64,000 bases of DNA from Alkalibacterium putridalgicola (GCF_900109825.1 NZ_FOBL01000004.1:1-64000); one strand, 5' to 3'; shown: positions 36,862 through 48,467, counted from the stretch's first letter. Made by a program: numbers and translations. The notes: generated by a model from the sequence alone, not told the origin.

Positions 36862-38541
36862 GTGAAAAATAACCTAAGAAGATTTTTATTAACAAGTGTA
36901 ACTTTGAGCGGTGTTTTACTCATGGCAGCGTGCGGCGAAGATGCTGAAAGCACGGAAACTGAAGAAGGAACTGGCGAAGCAACTGAAGAAGTGGCCATCG
37001 GTTCAAAAGGCGCCATGGAAGATTTTAAAGTCGGTGACACGTTCGTAGCGACAGAACCGCTGGAACTTGAGATCCTATACCGCGATCTGCCAGCTTATCC
37101 TTTAGACAAAGAGTGGCTCTTCTTCCAGGAACTTGAAGAGAAAAACAATGTCACTTTCGAAACAGTCAGTGTTCCTTTATCTGACTGGGAACAGCGTCTG
37201 TCTGTAACGATGGGTGCCGGCGACTTGCCTGACTATTCAACGGATATCTGGGCTGGCCACGAAACACCTTATGTTGCTTCGAGAAGCCTGCTGCCGATTT
37301 CTGACTATGTCGAATACATGCCTCACTACCAGTCTCGCCTTGAAAACTGGGACGGTGTCAACGAGCAGATCGAAAACCTGAGACACCAGGACGGTAAGTA
37401 CTATGTTCTTCCAGGGATCAACGAGAACATCCTGTATGAATTCGGCCTGCAGTACAACAAACAGGTCTTCGATGAATACGGTGTAGAAGAGCCTCAAACG
37501 TGGGATGAGCTGAAAGAAGCTTTGACTGTCCTGCGAGACGAAACGGGCAAAGCACCGATGACATTATGGTGGCAAGGGAATGCCACGCTGAACTTCTCAG
37601 CAGGTTCATTTGATACGGTCGGCGGCTGGGGCTTCATGGACGGCGCCATGTATGATGAAGAAAAAGATGAGTTTGTCTATGCACCAATGCAGCAGGGCTA
37701 CAAAGATATGATCACGTACTTCTCAGAATTGACTAAAGAGGGACTATTAGACATCGAAGCGATGACGCAGGACGACGAAATGGCTAGAAACAAGATCGTC
37801 AACCTTGAAACATTTGTCACTTCCGGAAACGTCGGAACGATGACTGACGTGAACGAATCCTTAGCTGAAGCACACGGTGCAGGCGAGTATGAATATGTCC
37901 GTATGCCTATTCTTGAAGGACCGAACGGCCGTAAATTCCGCGGCGGGAACACGAACAGCGGTATGATGCTGAATGCAGACTTGGCAGAACGCGACGATTT
38001 CCAGGCAATCCTGCAGTTCATCGACTGGCTGTATTACAGTGACGAAGGAACAGAATTTGCTCACTGGGGTGTTGAAGGCGTGACCTTCGAGAAAACAGAT
38101 GAGATCGTTACTGGATATCTGCCAACAGAGAACATTCAGTACGAACGCTTCAATGTTGACGGCGAAGAGAACATGCAGGAAGACTACGGATTCGGTAACG
38201 CTGCCTTTGCCTACGCAGGTCCGGCACACATCCGTCAATCCGTTATGGAAGAAGCTGAATTCGAATATCAGGCACGCATGAACGAAGAAGTCGAAGTGAT
38301 CCTTCCAGATCCAGCTCGTCCGCTTAGCCCGGTCGACCAGGAACAGGCTACATTGCTGTCGACTCCGCTTAAAGATACAGTGGATCAGTACACCTTCCGA
38401 TTCATCTCTGGCCAGTACGACATCGAACGCTGGGATGAATTCATGGCTGAACTTGAACAGCAGAACGTGGATCAGTTCATGGACATCGTAAACAATGCAT
38501 ACAGAGAGAATCAGGAAATCCTGCAGAACGCAGCAGAATAA
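36862..38541 (+). CDS. Extracellular solute-binding lipoprotein, LplA type (paralog 2)
   Basis: 559 residues from a GTG start at 36862, supported by GGAGG (36850-36854); the ATG at 36769 lies in the leader and would bury the signal peptide. Signal KNNLRRFLLTSVTLSGVLLMAAC with lipobox Cys24, acidic linker (DAESTETEEGTGEATEE), then the same blocks as paralogs 1 and 3 (AMEDFKVGDTFVATEPLE, PLSDWEQRLSVTMGAGDLPD, FIDWLYYSDEGTEFAHWG). It has no permease genes next to it, so it probably uses LplBC at 12-14 kb. Placement after xylA suggests a xylo-oligosaccharide ligand. Confidence 0.9.
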   Translation: MKNNLRRFLLTSVTLSGVLLMAACGEDAESTETEEGTGEATEEVAIGSKGAMEDFKVGDTFVATEPLELEILYRDLPAYPLDKEWLFFQELEEKNNVTFETVSVPLSDWEQRLSVTMGAGDLPDYSTDIWAGHETPYVASRSLLPISDYVEYMPHYQSRLENWDGVNEQIENLRHQDGKYYVLPGINENILYEFGLQYNKQVFDEYGVEEPQTWDELKEALTVLRDETGKAPMTLWWQGNATLNFSAGSFDTVGGWGFMDGAMYDEEKDEFVYAPMQQGYKDMITYFSELTKEGLLDIEAMTQDDEMARNKIVNLETFVTSGNVGTMTDVNESLAEAHGAGEYEYVRMPILEGPNGRKFRGGNTNSGMMLNADLAERDDFQAILQFIDWLYYSDEGTEFAHWGVEGVTFEKTDEIVTGYLPTENIQYERFNVDGEENMQEDYGFGNAAFAYAGPAHIRQSVMEEAEFEYQARMNEEVEVILPDPARPLSPVDQEQATLLSTPLKDTVDQYTFRFISGQYDIERWDEFMAELEQQNVDQFMDIVNNAYRENQEILQNAAE

Positions 38542-38584
38542 ACACGGTTTAATTATTCTCCCTTGAATAAATAACTGAAAAGGA

Positions 38585-38620
38585 ACAGCATGGGACCGAC
38601 TCCGGCTCCATGCTGTTTTG
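38585..38620 (+). terminator. Terminator of the second lipoprotein gene
   Basis: ACAGCATGG (38585-38593) pairs with CCATGCTGT (38608-38616), followed by TTTGTATT. Confidence 0.85.
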
Positions 38621-38679
38621 TATTCAAGAACGTTCTGTGTGTCTGTTTGACTAATATCTAATCCAGTAATGAGAGAGAG

Positions 38680-38930
38680 TGCCGACAATAGCAACTCAAT
38701 AGCTTACGGGTGATTGAGTTTTGCTTACCACGGAGAATAACAGGTAGTCAGTTTAAAATTTTCTGGTGAGTTAGTGTTATCTCTGATGATATAAGGAACT
38801 CCAGTATGGCAAGGCTGCCGAGTACCTGTTATATGGGCTTATATCAGTAACTCGCATGCTTTGTAGTTACTCAGTTCCTATTATAAGGGTGAATATTAGG
38901 GACTCGGATAAGGTTTAAAATCTGAGATGC
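38680..38930. repeat. Array E: 52-bp period intergenic tandem repeat, 5 units
   Basis: The anchor ACTCA/AGTCA/ACTCC/ACTCG falls at 38694, 38746, 38798, 38850 and 38902, exactly 52 bp apart. Unit 1 folds as GCAACTCAAT (38691-38700) with ATTGAGTTTTGC (38714-38725), span 35 bp. The array sits in the convergent gap between the lipoprotein gene and the MATE gene. Confidence 0.88.
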
Positions 38931-38943
38931 CTTTATATAAGAA

Positions 38944-38988
38944 AATAACCTGAACTCAAATAGTGAAGACTTTTGAGTTCAGGTTATT
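38944..38988 (-). terminator. Terminator of the MATE gene (possibly bidirectional)
   Basis: Perfect 17-bp stem AATAACCTGAACTCAAA / TTTGAGTTCAGGTTATT. On the minus strand it continues TTCTTATA. It lies about 60 bases past the MATE stop codon. Confidence 0.85.
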
Positions 38989-39046
38989 CGACTTATGATT
39001 TAGCATTGTCTATCTTTTAGTCCGTTCATCCAATCATATACGTTAA

Positions 39047-40423
39047 TTATTTGCATGCTTCAAGTTTCGCCTGAGCGATGGATTTATCGAGCCAGCGCTT
39101 GTTTTTCCACCGGCGCAGCATCAGGCTCGAGCGGATCCATTCATCGATGATCATGGCCAGCCAGATGCCGGGAAGGCCCCAGCCTAACTGGATACTGAAG
39201 AGATAACCGAGAGGGACCAGGACGCCCCACATGACCGTTATACCGATCAGGACCGGAAACTTGGCATCTCCGGCTGCTCTTAAGGCACTGATGATGATTA
39301 AGTTCCCTGTACGGGCGGGCTGAATAATCAGTTCCAGGACCAGGATCAAAGAACCTAAGGCAATGACGCTCGGGTTGGAACTGAAGATACCGAAGATTTG
39401 TCTGCCGAAGCCGGCAAACAAACTGCCGATGACCACAGTGATTAAGAGAGCGATTTTCAGACCCGTAAACATATAGTGATAGGCTTCTCCCTGCTTCCTT
39501 GCGCCAACCAGCTGACCGATGAAGATCTGCGTGCCTTTAGTGATCGCCATGGAAAACACAGTTAAAACAGACATGAAATTGTAGATATAGACCCGAGTAG
39601 CTAGCGCCGTGGCACCAAGGGTCGTGATCATGATGGTCAGTACGATTTGACTGAGATTATAGGATAAGTGTTCACCTGCAGAAGGCACGCCGATAGCCAG
39701 GATCTTTTCAATAAATTCCTTTTCCAGTTTGAAAAAAGACTTGAAGGGGATCTTGATCGGCGACCTTTTGAACAGCAAAATCAGCATCCCCAGCATAACG
39801 ACGATCCTGACCGAGGCTGTTGATATCGCAACGCCGGTCACGCCGAGCTGCGGAAAACCCAGGGCGCCGAAGATGAACACATAGTTCCCGAAGACATTCA
39901 AGATGTTCATGATCAGAACGGATTTCATGACATCTTTTGTATAGCCCATAGCCTGGAGGATAGAAGAGATAGTCAGGATCATGGCCTGCGCGAAGAGAGC
40001 GAAACCGACGATCGACGTATAGTTGTTTGCATGGACAAAGAGATTCTTTTCCAGTGAAAATAAGTTGAGCAGGAAGGCTCGGTTAAACCCGACGAACAGA
40101 CTGATGCTCAAACCGAAAAGCAGATTGATCGCCAGGGCAGTACTGATCGTTTTCTTGACTGACTCCGGCTGCTTGGCACCAACATACTGGGACACCACCA
40201 CACCTGCACCCATAGCTGTGAAATTAAAGAGCACGAACATGAATGTCATCAGCTGATTGACGACACCGACGGCAGCCACCGCCGCATCTGAAACAAAACT
40301 CAGCATAAAGACATCAGTAAGCTTCATCAGCATCTGCAGGAACACTTCAATGAAAATCGGCCAGGTGATGAGGAACAAATATTTTTTAGCACTCGCTTTA
40401 TTGTCTACCATTTGAATATCCAT
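39047..40423 (-). CDS. MATE-family efflux transporter
   Basis: A 458-residue protein with about twelve hydrophobic helices. Family blocks include FIEVFLQMLMKLTDVFMLSFVSDAAVAAVG, AMGAGVVVSQYVGAKQPE and the equivalent second half KGTQIFIGQLVGARKQGEAY. Likely exports cations, drugs or metabolites using an ion gradient. It is the only gene inside the sugar locus with no evident link to it, and is transcribed against it. The first ATG (40432) overlaps its own ribosome site AAAGG; the ATG at 40423 has 8-base spacing and is preferred. Confidence 0.9.
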   Translation of the reverse strand: MDIQMVDNKASAKKYLFLITWPIFIEVFLQMLMKLTDVFMLSFVSDAAVAAVGVVNQLMTFMFVLFNFTAMGAGVVVSQYVGAKQPESVKKTISTALAINLLFGLSISLFVGFNRAFLLNLFSLEKNLFVHANNYTSIVGFALFAQAMILTISSILQAMGYTKDVMKSVLIMNILNVFGNYVFIFGALGFPQLGVTGVAISTASVRIVVMLGMLILLFKRSPIKIPFKSFFKLEKEFIEKILAIGVPSAGEHLSYNLSQIVLTIMITTLGATALATRVYIYNFMSVLTVFSMAITKGTQIFIGQLVGARKQGEAYHYMFTGLKIALLITVVIGSLFAGFGRQIFGIFSSNPSVIALGSLILVLELIIQPARTGNLIIISALRAAGDAKFPVLIGITVMWGVLVPLGYLFSIQLGWGLPGIWLAMIIDEWIRSSLMLRRWKNKRWLDKSIAQAKLEACK

Positions 40424-40536
40424 TTTTATCATCCTTTATCAGTACTAAACATGTCTATTATTTTAATCTCATCCGCGTTAAGTAACAATGAATACGTACT
40501 CTAATCACTAATATCGTCTACAAGAGTACTATGTAA

Positions 40537-42144
<1,608 letters not shown>

Positions 42145-42167
42145 CATTCTAACTGTAGTGCAGTGAA

Positions 42168-42286
42168 TTGAACGGCGAAAGGGAGTCCTTGAAGTACTCC
42201 TGCTGTTCGTTCAAACTGGAGTGCATGTATAAAAACTGAGATCTTTATCATTCACAGTTAAGATGATAACAGGTTTCAGTTTTTTC
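42168..42286 (+). terminator. Two hairpins after GH51, the second a terminator
   Basis: TTGAACG / CGTTCAA (42168-42214) closes an imperfect stem. Next, 42232-42251 (AAAACTGAGATC...TCAT) pairs with 42263-42283 (ATGATAAC...TTCAGTTTT) with T6 at the end, a standard terminator 90 bases past the stop. Confidence 0.75.
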
Positions 42287-42317
42287 TAATAAAATACAAA
42301 AGCTGGAGATGATATGA

Positions 42318-43727
42318 ATGAAAAAACAAGGCTTTAATCCTTATCTGCCTTCATGGGAATATATCCCGGACGGCGAACCTTATGTGTTTGATGAGCGAGT
42401 GTATGTATACGGCTCGCACGACCGCTTCAATGGGCATGTCTATTGTCTGAATGACTACGTCTGCTGGTCGGCCCCCGTTGACGATCTGACTGACTGGCGT
42501 TATGAAGGAGTCATCTACCCTAAAGATGAAGATCCTTTGAATCCGGACAGAGCCATGTGTCTCTATGCACCGGATATCACGGTCGGCCCGGACGGCAGAT
42601 ATTATCTGTATTATGTCCTGGATAAAGTGCCGATCGTTTCTGTTGCTGTTTCAGATACACCTGCTGGACCGTTTAAATTCTACGGCTACGTCAAAGATGC
42701 AGAAGGCAATCGTCTGGGGGAAAGAGAAGGAGACGAACCGCAATTCGATCCTGGTGTTATGACAGAAGGAGATAAAACATATTTGTATACCGGATTTTGC
42801 CCCAAAGAAGATAAATCGAGAAGCGGTGCAATGGTAACCGTTCTTGATGCGGATATGTTTACTATAGTTGAAGAGACGGCATTCGTTCTTCCAAGTGAAC
42901 ATTACAGCGAGGGAAGCGGGTTCGAGGGTCACGAATTCTTTGAAGCCCCTTCGATCAGAAAAGTCGGAGACATCTATTATCTGATTTATTCATCCGTCGT
43001 TTTTCATGAATTATGTTACGCAACGAGCTCTGATCCGACTAAAGGGTTTGTGTATCAGGGTGTGATCATCAGTAACAACGATCTGCATATCGATACCTAT
43101 AAACCGGCAGACAAACCGATGTATTACGGCGGGAACAACCACGGGAGCATCGTTCAGATCCAGAATGACTGGTACATTTTCTACCACAGACACACCAACG
43201 GGTCCAACTTCAGCAGACAGGGGTGTCTGGAAAAAATCGACATCGACAGTAACGGCAAGATCGCTCAAGTGGAAATGACATCGTGCGGGCCTAATGGCGG
43301 ACCTTTACGTGGCAAAGGTGAATACCCGGCGCATATCGCCTGCAACCTTTTCCATAAGGATGAAGCAATGTATACCGGTGACTTATGGATGGACAGCCAG
43401 TTTCCTAAAATCACCCAGGAAGGTAAGGACGGTGACAAGGAACCTGGGTATATCCAGAACATGACCGACTCGGCAACGGCCGGCTTCAAGTATTTTGACT
43501 TCAAAGACACGAAGAAAATCACACTGAAAGTCCGCGGCTACTGTAATGGGGCTTTCGAGATCAAAACAGCCTGGGACGGCGAAGCTATAGCCAAAATCCC
43601 CGTTAACTTTACCAACGTCTGGACAGACTACACAACGGATATAGAACTTCCTGATGGGGTACATCCTTTATATATTTCATACGCTGGTGGGGGAAGAGCA
43701 AGTCTGTTGTCGTTCACTCTAGACTAA
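42318..43727 (+). CDS. GH43 arabinosidase/xylosidase with C-terminal beta-sandwich
   Basis: A 469-residue enzyme. The propeller carries base Asp in YIPDGEPYVFDERVYVYGSH, middle Asp in QFDPGVMTEGDK and acid Glu in FEAPSIRKVGDIYYLIY, with the NNHGSIVQI and YHRHTNGSNFSRQG blocks. From about residue 365 it continues into a CBM6-like sandwich (KYFDFKDTKKITLKVRGYCN). This is the uninterrupted counterpart of the split pair at 24345/25373. Probably an arabinofuranosidase, judging from the flanking GH51 and AraR box, though xylosidase activity is possible. Start has GGAG at 10 bases. Confidence 0.9.
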   Translation: MKKQGFNPYLPSWEYIPDGEPYVFDERVYVYGSHDRFNGHVYCLNDYVCWSAPVDDLTDWRYEGVIYPKDEDPLNPDRAMCLYAPDITVGPDGRYYLYYVLDKVPIVSVAVSDTPAGPFKFYGYVKDAEGNRLGEREGDEPQFDPGVMTEGDKTYLYTGFCPKEDKSRSGAMVTVLDADMFTIVEETAFVLPSEHYSEGSGFEGHEFFEAPSIRKVGDIYYLIYSSVVFHELCYATSSDPTKGFVYQGVIISNNDLHIDTYKPADKPMYYGGNNHGSIVQIQNDWYIFYHRHTNGSNFSRQGCLEKIDIDSNGKIAQVEMTSCGPNGGPLRGKGEYPAHIACNLFHKDEAMYTGDLWMDSQFPKITQEGKDGDKEPGYIQNMTDSATAGFKYFDFKDTKKITLKVRGYCNGAFEIKTAWDGEAIAKIPVNFTNVWTDYTTDIELPDGVHPLYISYAGGGRASLLSFTLD

Positions 43728-43766
43728 TTGTAAGCACATATTTACTGTGAAAAAAGGAGTGTTGAT

Positions 43767-45281
43767 ATGAAAAAAGCCAAAGTAACTAATCCAGTCATTC
43801 CCTTAGACTATCCCGATCCCGATGTCATTCGTGTCGGGGAAGTCTACTACATGGTGTCTACGACCATGTATTTCTTCCCGGGATGCGAAATTCTGAGATC
43901 CATTGATCTGATCAACTGGGAACACGCCTCATTCGTATTTGATTCACTGGATGGAACAGAAAGTCAGAAACTGGAAAACGGTAAAAATATCTACGGTCAG
44001 GGGATGTGGGCGGCAACCTTCCGCTATCACAAGGGGACTTTCTACATTCTGTTCGCAGCCAATGATACCCACAAGACGTATCTATATACTTCTGACATTA
44101 TCGAAGGTCCATGGAAGAAACAGACGGTGAGGGGCTTCTATCATGATGCCTCTCTGCTGTTTGATGAGGATGATCGGGTATATATTGTTTACGGCAATAC
44201 GGATATTTACCTGACTGAATTGACCAGCGATCTCTCGGGTCCAAAACCTGATGGCATCGACCGCTGCATCATTTCCGAAAAAGACAACCCGAATCTAGGT
44301 TACGAAGGGGCGCATGTCTATAAGCTGAATGGCTATTACTATGTTTTTCTGATCCATTCCAAGCCGGACAAGTGGATGCGGGTCCAAGCCTGCTTCATGT
44401 CCAACTCTCTGGAAGGTGAATTTAAAGGCGAAGATATCCTGATCGATGACCGTGGTTTAAAGGGTCAAGGCGTCGCGCAGGGAGGTATCGTCGATACGCC
44501 GGATGGGGACTGGTATTCAATTATGTTTCAGGATACTGGGGCCGTGGGCCGTCTACCTGTTCTCACGTCCATGTCCTTTGAAAATGACTTTCCGGTGATA
44601 GGAAAGAATAAAAAGATTCCGAAAGAAGTGTATGTGGATCGTGTAAACGACAAGCATCCGTACCGACCGCTTGTGGACGGTGATGACTTCAAGACATTAT
44701 ATGACACACCATACGGGCTTAAACCCTGCTGGCAGTTCAATCATGAACCGCAAGAGAATGGCTACACTATCAACACTGAAGAAGGTTTATTCGAGCTTAG
44801 AAACACCTCGATAGAATGTAGTTTGATTCAAGCTCATAACACACTGACGCAGCGCATGTTGTACCCATACAGCAGTGCTGAAGTTAGAGTGGATGGTCGT
44901 TTACTTGAAGAGGGGGATGTGGCTGGACTATGTGCCTTTCAGAGTGCATATGGGGTTATTGCTCTCACAAAGGAAAGAGATAAGTATTATGTTGTTATGC
45001 GTTCAAGGAAAACGGAGAACAATGTTGGCGATATCGAACATGGACGAGTGGAAGTCGCTGGACCAGTTGTAAAACTTAAACTAACGGCTGATTTTAGAGA
45101 GGGCAGAGACAGGTGTGAGTTTTATTATAAGACTGATCAAAGCTATACAAAACTAGGTATCGAACATCATTTGACGTTCACACTCGACTTTTTCACCGGC
45201 TGTCGATATGGTCTGTTCAATTACGCGACTCAGAGGAAGGGCGGAACTGTTAAATTCAGTGAATTTACTTATCTACAATGA
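43767..45281 (+). CDS. GH43 glycosidase
   Basis: A 504-residue enzyme, propeller plus C-terminal sandwich. Base Asp in IPLDYPDPDVIRVGEVYYM, middle Asp in GFYHDASLLFDEDDRV, acid Glu in GYEGAHVYKLNGYYYV. The C-terminal module starts near residue 300 (GDDFKTLYDTPYGLKPCWQF). The GH43 class covers beta-xylosidase, alpha-arabinofuranosidase and exo-arabinanase activities; I cannot choose from sequence alone. AAAAAAGGAG precedes the start, 39 bases after the other GH43. Base use in the last 450 bases is more AT-rich than the upstream part. Confidence 0.88.
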   Translation: MKKAKVTNPVIPLDYPDPDVIRVGEVYYMVSTTMYFFPGCEILRSIDLINWEHASFVFDSLDGTESQKLENGKNIYGQGMWAATFRYHKGTFYILFAANDTHKTYLYTSDIIEGPWKKQTVRGFYHDASLLFDEDDRVYIVYGNTDIYLTELTSDLSGPKPDGIDRCIISEKDNPNLGYEGAHVYKLNGYYYVFLIHSKPDKWMRVQACFMSNSLEGEFKGEDILIDDRGLKGQGVAQGGIVDTPDGDWYSIMFQDTGAVGRLPVLTSMSFENDFPVIGKNKKIPKEVYVDRVNDKHPYRPLVDGDDFKTLYDTPYGLKPCWQFNHEPQENGYTINTEEGLFELRNTSIECSLIQAHNTLTQRMLYPYSSAEVRVDGRLLEEGDVAGLCAFQSAYGVIALTKERDKYYVVMRSRKTENNVGDIEHGRVEVAGPVVKLKLTADFREGRDRCEFYYKTDQSYTKLGIEHHLTFTLDFFTGCRYGLFNYATQRKGGTVKFSEFTYLQ

Positions 45282-45371
45282 TTGATGCTGTCGATAAACC
45301 CAAGTAATTAAAGAGTGAACCTAAGAACTTCAAACGATAAAAAAAGAACTTAACTTTTTTTATAAAACTAC

Positions 45372-45467
45372 TTGAACGTACCTAAGATACATGGTAGTAT
45401 TATTTCAAGCGAAAGGTACGGACAAGTTGTCCGGGTTATTTTTTAAAAATTTTTGTAAGCGATAACA
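45372..45467 (+). promoter_or_regulatory. Promoter, AraR boxes and consensus cre before the third lipoprotein gene
   Basis: -35 TTGAAC (45372-45377), 17-bp spacer, -10 TAGTAT (45395-45400). An AraR-like box, TGAACGTACCTAAG, overlaps the -35, and a second, AAAGGTACGGACAAG (45413-45427), lies just after the start point. Downstream in the leader, TTGTAAGCGATAACA (45453-45467) matches the cre consensus WTGNAANCGNWNNCA at every fixed position, a likely CcpA roadblock. Confidence 0.82.
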
Positions 45468-45539
45468 ATTAATGGAAAGGAGCAGGAAGTTACTGATTAA
45501 AGTTGATTTGCTTAATTACAGAACTTAGGAGGAGACACA

Positions 45540-47201
45540 TTGAAATTATTTAACAAAAATAAGTTTGTTTTAATGGCGACTCTATGCAGCGGGTTACTTT
45601 TAGCAGCATGCAGTACTGAAACTGAAAGTACTGACAGCGAAGAAGAAATTACTACAGAAGACATCGGAAATAAAGGTGCCATGGAAGACTTCAAAGTCGG
45701 AGATACTTTCGTTGCTACTGAACCTTTAGAAATAGGGTTGTTCTACCGAGATCTTACAGCTTATCCCTATGATCCGGATTGGGAATTCTTCAATGTACTG
45801 GAAGAAGAGCACAATGTGACGTTTGATGTAACCAGCGTGCCGCTGTCTGATTTTGAAGAAAGACGTTCAGTAACAATTGCTGCTGGAGATATGCCAGATA
45901 TCATTACGGATTCTTGGCCAGGAGTTGAAGATCCGTTCGTTGCTTCAGGAGCTATTCTTCCCATATCTGACTATGTGCATCTGATGCCGCACTACCAGAA
46001 ACGTCTTGATGAATGGGATTTGCATGGTCAAGTTGACAATCTGCGTTATTTAGATGGCAAATATTATGTTCTGCCCGGTCTGAATGAAGATGTCCACTTT
46101 GACTTTAGTATGAAATATAATAAGACCGTTTTTGATGAATACGGTATAGAAGAACCACAGTCTTGGGAAGAATTGAGATCGGCACTTGAAGTACTAAGAG
46201 ACGAAACTGGAGAAACACCTATGACGCTGTGGTGGCAAGGCGATTCGATGTTTAGTTTTGCAGGTCCATCCTTTGATACAGTAGGAGGCTGGGGATTCGG
46301 CGATGGAACAATGTATGACGAAGAAAATGATGAATTTATATACGGACCAATGCAGCAAGGGTACAGAGACATGGTCGAGTACTATGCGGGATTAGTTGAA
46401 GATGGTCTATTAAATCCAGAAGCCTTTACTCAAGATGGAGAAACGACTGAGAAGCAACTGGTTAATCTCGAATCATTTGTAAGTTCAGGACAAGCAGGAA
46501 CAATGGCTTCAGTAAATGAAGGTTTAAGAGATCTTCATGGCGAAGGTGAGTACGAATTCGTCAGAATGCCGATGCTAGAAGGCCCAGCTGGACCTAAAGT
46601 GAGTGGGGCTCGATTGGTGAGCGGTATTATGCTTAACTCCGCTGTTGCTGAGAGAGACGATTTCCTGGCAGTCTTGCAGTACATTGACTGGTTATACTAC
46701 AGTGATGAAGGAAATGAATTTGCTCAGTGGGGTATTGAAGGAGAAACTTACGAAAAAACAGATGAAGTTGCTGGAGGATTCAGACCGCTAGATAATATTA
46801 GCTTCGAAACGATGAACAGCGGGGCTGATGAAGATCTTCAGGAAGATTATGGATTTGGTAACGTAGCCTTTGCTTTTGCAGGAAACGCAGAAATTCGCCA
46901 GTCCATCATGGATGAACAAGAACTCGAATATCAGCAGACAATGAACGCTGAAAGAGAATTTATTGCTGAGGATCCGCCTTACCCAATGTCACAAGCAGAT
47001 CAAGAACAAGCGGCACTCCTGTCAACACCTTTAAAAGACACTGTTGATCAGTATACACTGAGATTTATTACTGGACAATATTCACTGGACAGATGGGACG
47101 AATTCATTGCTGATTTGGAAAATCAGAATGTTGAAGGCTATCTCGAACTAGTGAATGAAGCATATCAGGAATTCCAGGAAACACTGGAAGAAGTAGAATA
47201 A
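45540..47201 (+). CDS. Extracellular solute-binding lipoprotein, LplA type (paralog 3)
   Basis: 553 residues from TTG at 45540, 7 bases after AGGAGGAG. Signal KLFNKNKFVLMATLCSGLLLAAC ends at lipobox Cys24; an acidic linker follows (ESTDSEEEITTEDIG), then the family blocks AMEDFKVGDTFVATEPLEIG, PLSDFEERRSVTIAAGDMPDI and YIDWLYYSDEGNEFAQWG. Closer to paralog 2 in the N-terminal block. AraR boxes and the araR neighbour suggest it binds arabino-oligosaccharides. No permease gene adjoins it. It is more AT-rich at third codon positions than paralogs 1 and 2. Confidence 0.92.
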   Translation: MKLFNKNKFVLMATLCSGLLLAACSTETESTDSEEEITTEDIGNKGAMEDFKVGDTFVATEPLEIGLFYRDLTAYPYDPDWEFFNVLEEEHNVTFDVTSVPLSDFEERRSVTIAAGDMPDIITDSWPGVEDPFVASGAILPISDYVHLMPHYQKRLDEWDLHGQVDNLRYLDGKYYVLPGLNEDVHFDFSMKYNKTVFDEYGIEEPQSWEELRSALEVLRDETGETPMTLWWQGDSMFSFAGPSFDTVGGWGFGDGTMYDEENDEFIYGPMQQGYRDMVEYYAGLVEDGLLNPEAFTQDGETTEKQLVNLESFVSSGQAGTMASVNEGLRDLHGEGEYEFVRMPMLEGPAGPKVSGARLVSGIMLNSAVAERDDFLAVLQYIDWLYYSDEGNEFAQWGIEGETYEKTDEVAGGFRPLDNISFETMNSGADEDLQEDYGFGNVAFAFAGNAEIRQSIMDEQELEYQQTMNAEREFIAEDPPYPMSQADQEQAALLSTPLKDTVDQYTLRFITGQYSLDRWDEFIADLENQNVEGYLELVNEAYQEFQETLEEVE

Positions 47202-47236
47202 AGATAAGAGTTAGTATCAACAGGTGATCCCATTTT

Positions 47237-47290
47237 AAAACCGAAATCATTATCATTCCCTCTTTATCGATAATTGATTTCGGTTTTTTT
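47237..47290 (+). terminator. Terminator of the third lipoprotein gene
   Basis: AAAACCGAAATCA (47237-47249) pairs perfectly with TGATTTCGGTTTT (47275-47287), followed by TTT. Confidence 0.9.
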
Positions 47291-47384
47291 ATTTCAAATT
47301 GTCTTTATACAGATAATTAGGTAAACTGTATGTAACCCTTATCAAAAATAGGAAATGAATTTTAATTGTGAGGAATTTGTAGAT

Positions 47385-48467
47385 ATGAATAAGCCGGCTA
47401 AGTACATCGTCATAAAAAATGATATAAAAAAGGCAATAGAAAAGGAAGATTACGTTTTAGGAACCAAGATACCTTCGGAAGCTGAACTAAGAGCCAAGTA
47501 TCAAGTCAGCCGACATACGATCCGTCAGGCTATTGCAGAACTGGTCAATGATGGATATCTTCTTAAGCAGCAGGGATCAGGGACATTTGTGAGTGATCAA
47601 TACAAAACGCAGATAAAGCCGAACGGTAAAAAGAAGATAGGCGTCATTACCACTTATCTTTCGGATTATATCTTTCCTTCAATAATAAGAGGGATCGAAG
47701 AGGAACTGTCCAAACATGATTATTCTCTGATGCTCTCGAGTACACGCAACAATGTGAATAATGAACGGTCAAACCTGGAAAATATGATCGCCCAAAATGT
47801 TGATGGACTGATCGTCGAGCCTACAAAAAGTAATCTGATGAACCCGAACTTGAATTACTATTTAAGTCTAGCTGAAAAACATACACCACTGGTGATGCTG
47901 AATGCCGGTTATGATGAATTGGATTTGCCTGTGATCGCACTTGATGATATAAAAGCGGGGATGCTGGCAACAAATCACCTGATAGAATTGGGACACACAA
48001 AAATCGGTATGATCATAAAAGCGGATGACCTGCAGGGGAAAAACCGTCTGAAGGGGTATATAAAAGCTTTGCAGCAGGCAGGCTTGTCTTTTAACAGTGA
48101 ACATATTTTGAGATATGATACTGAGAGCAAACCTTTTATATCTGATAAAATTCGTCCTCTTTTAAATTCTGATGATATCCCGACTGCATTTGTAGCTTAT
48201 AACGACGAAATAGCTGTGACATTGATACATGATATTCATGCAGCAGGGAAAAGCTGTCCAGATGATTTTTCTATTGTGAGTCATGACAACAGTTTCTATA
48301 GTACATTATTACCAACGGTCAAGCTGACATCTGTCAATCATCCAAAAGAAGAACTCGGGCGGGCTGCAGCAAAATGGATCGTTGATGCTGTCGAAGGTAA
48401 AAAAAGCAATAAATCGATCATATTCGAACCGGAACTGGTTGTCCGGAATTCCACCAAGCACTTATAA
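47385..48467 (+). CDS. araR: Arabinose repressor, GntR-type DNA-binding domain fused to a LacI-type sensor domain
   Basis: A 360-residue regulator. Residues 1-75 form a GntR winged helix (YIVIKNDIKKAIEKEDYVLG, KIPSEAELRAKYQVSRHTIR, GYLLKQQGSGTFV); the rest is a periplasmic-binding-like domain (KKIGVITTYLSDYIFPSIIRG, DGLIVEP, AYNDEIAVTLIHDIHAAG). This fusion is characteristic of AraR of Bacillus and lactobacilli, released from DNA by L-arabinose. AraR-type palindromes before GH51, lipoprotein 3 and araD define its likely local regulon. ATG 47385 has GTGAGGA at 10 bases; ATG 47355 has one-base spacing and is disfavoured. Confidence 0.93.
   Translation: MNKPAKYIVIKNDIKKAIEKEDYVLGTKIPSEAELRAKYQVSRHTIRQAIAELVNDGYLLKQQGSGTFVSDQYKTQIKPNGKKKIGVITTYLSDYIFPSIIRGIEEELSKHDYSLMLSSTRNNVNNERSNLENMIAQNVDGLIVEPTKSNLMNPNLNYYLSLAEKHTPLVMLNAGYDELDLPVIALDDIKAGMLATNHLIELGHTKIGMIIKADDLQGKNRLKGYIKALQQAGLSFNSEHILRYDTESKPFISDKIRPLLNSDDIPTAFVAYNDEIAVTLIHDIHAAGKSCPDDFSIVSHDNSFYSTLLPTVKLTSVNHPKEELGRAAAKWIVDAVEGKKSNKSIIFEPELVVRNSTKHL

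Noticed and set aside
37861-38694. 277-codon antisense frame over the second lipoprotein gene
   Set aside because: Overlaps a well-supported lipoprotein gene and its terminator; composition is that of a mirror frame.
39047-40423. MATE gene as a mobile insertion in the sugar locus
   Set aside because: No flanking inverted or direct repeats and no transposase; a terminator and array E are present as at other convergent junctions.
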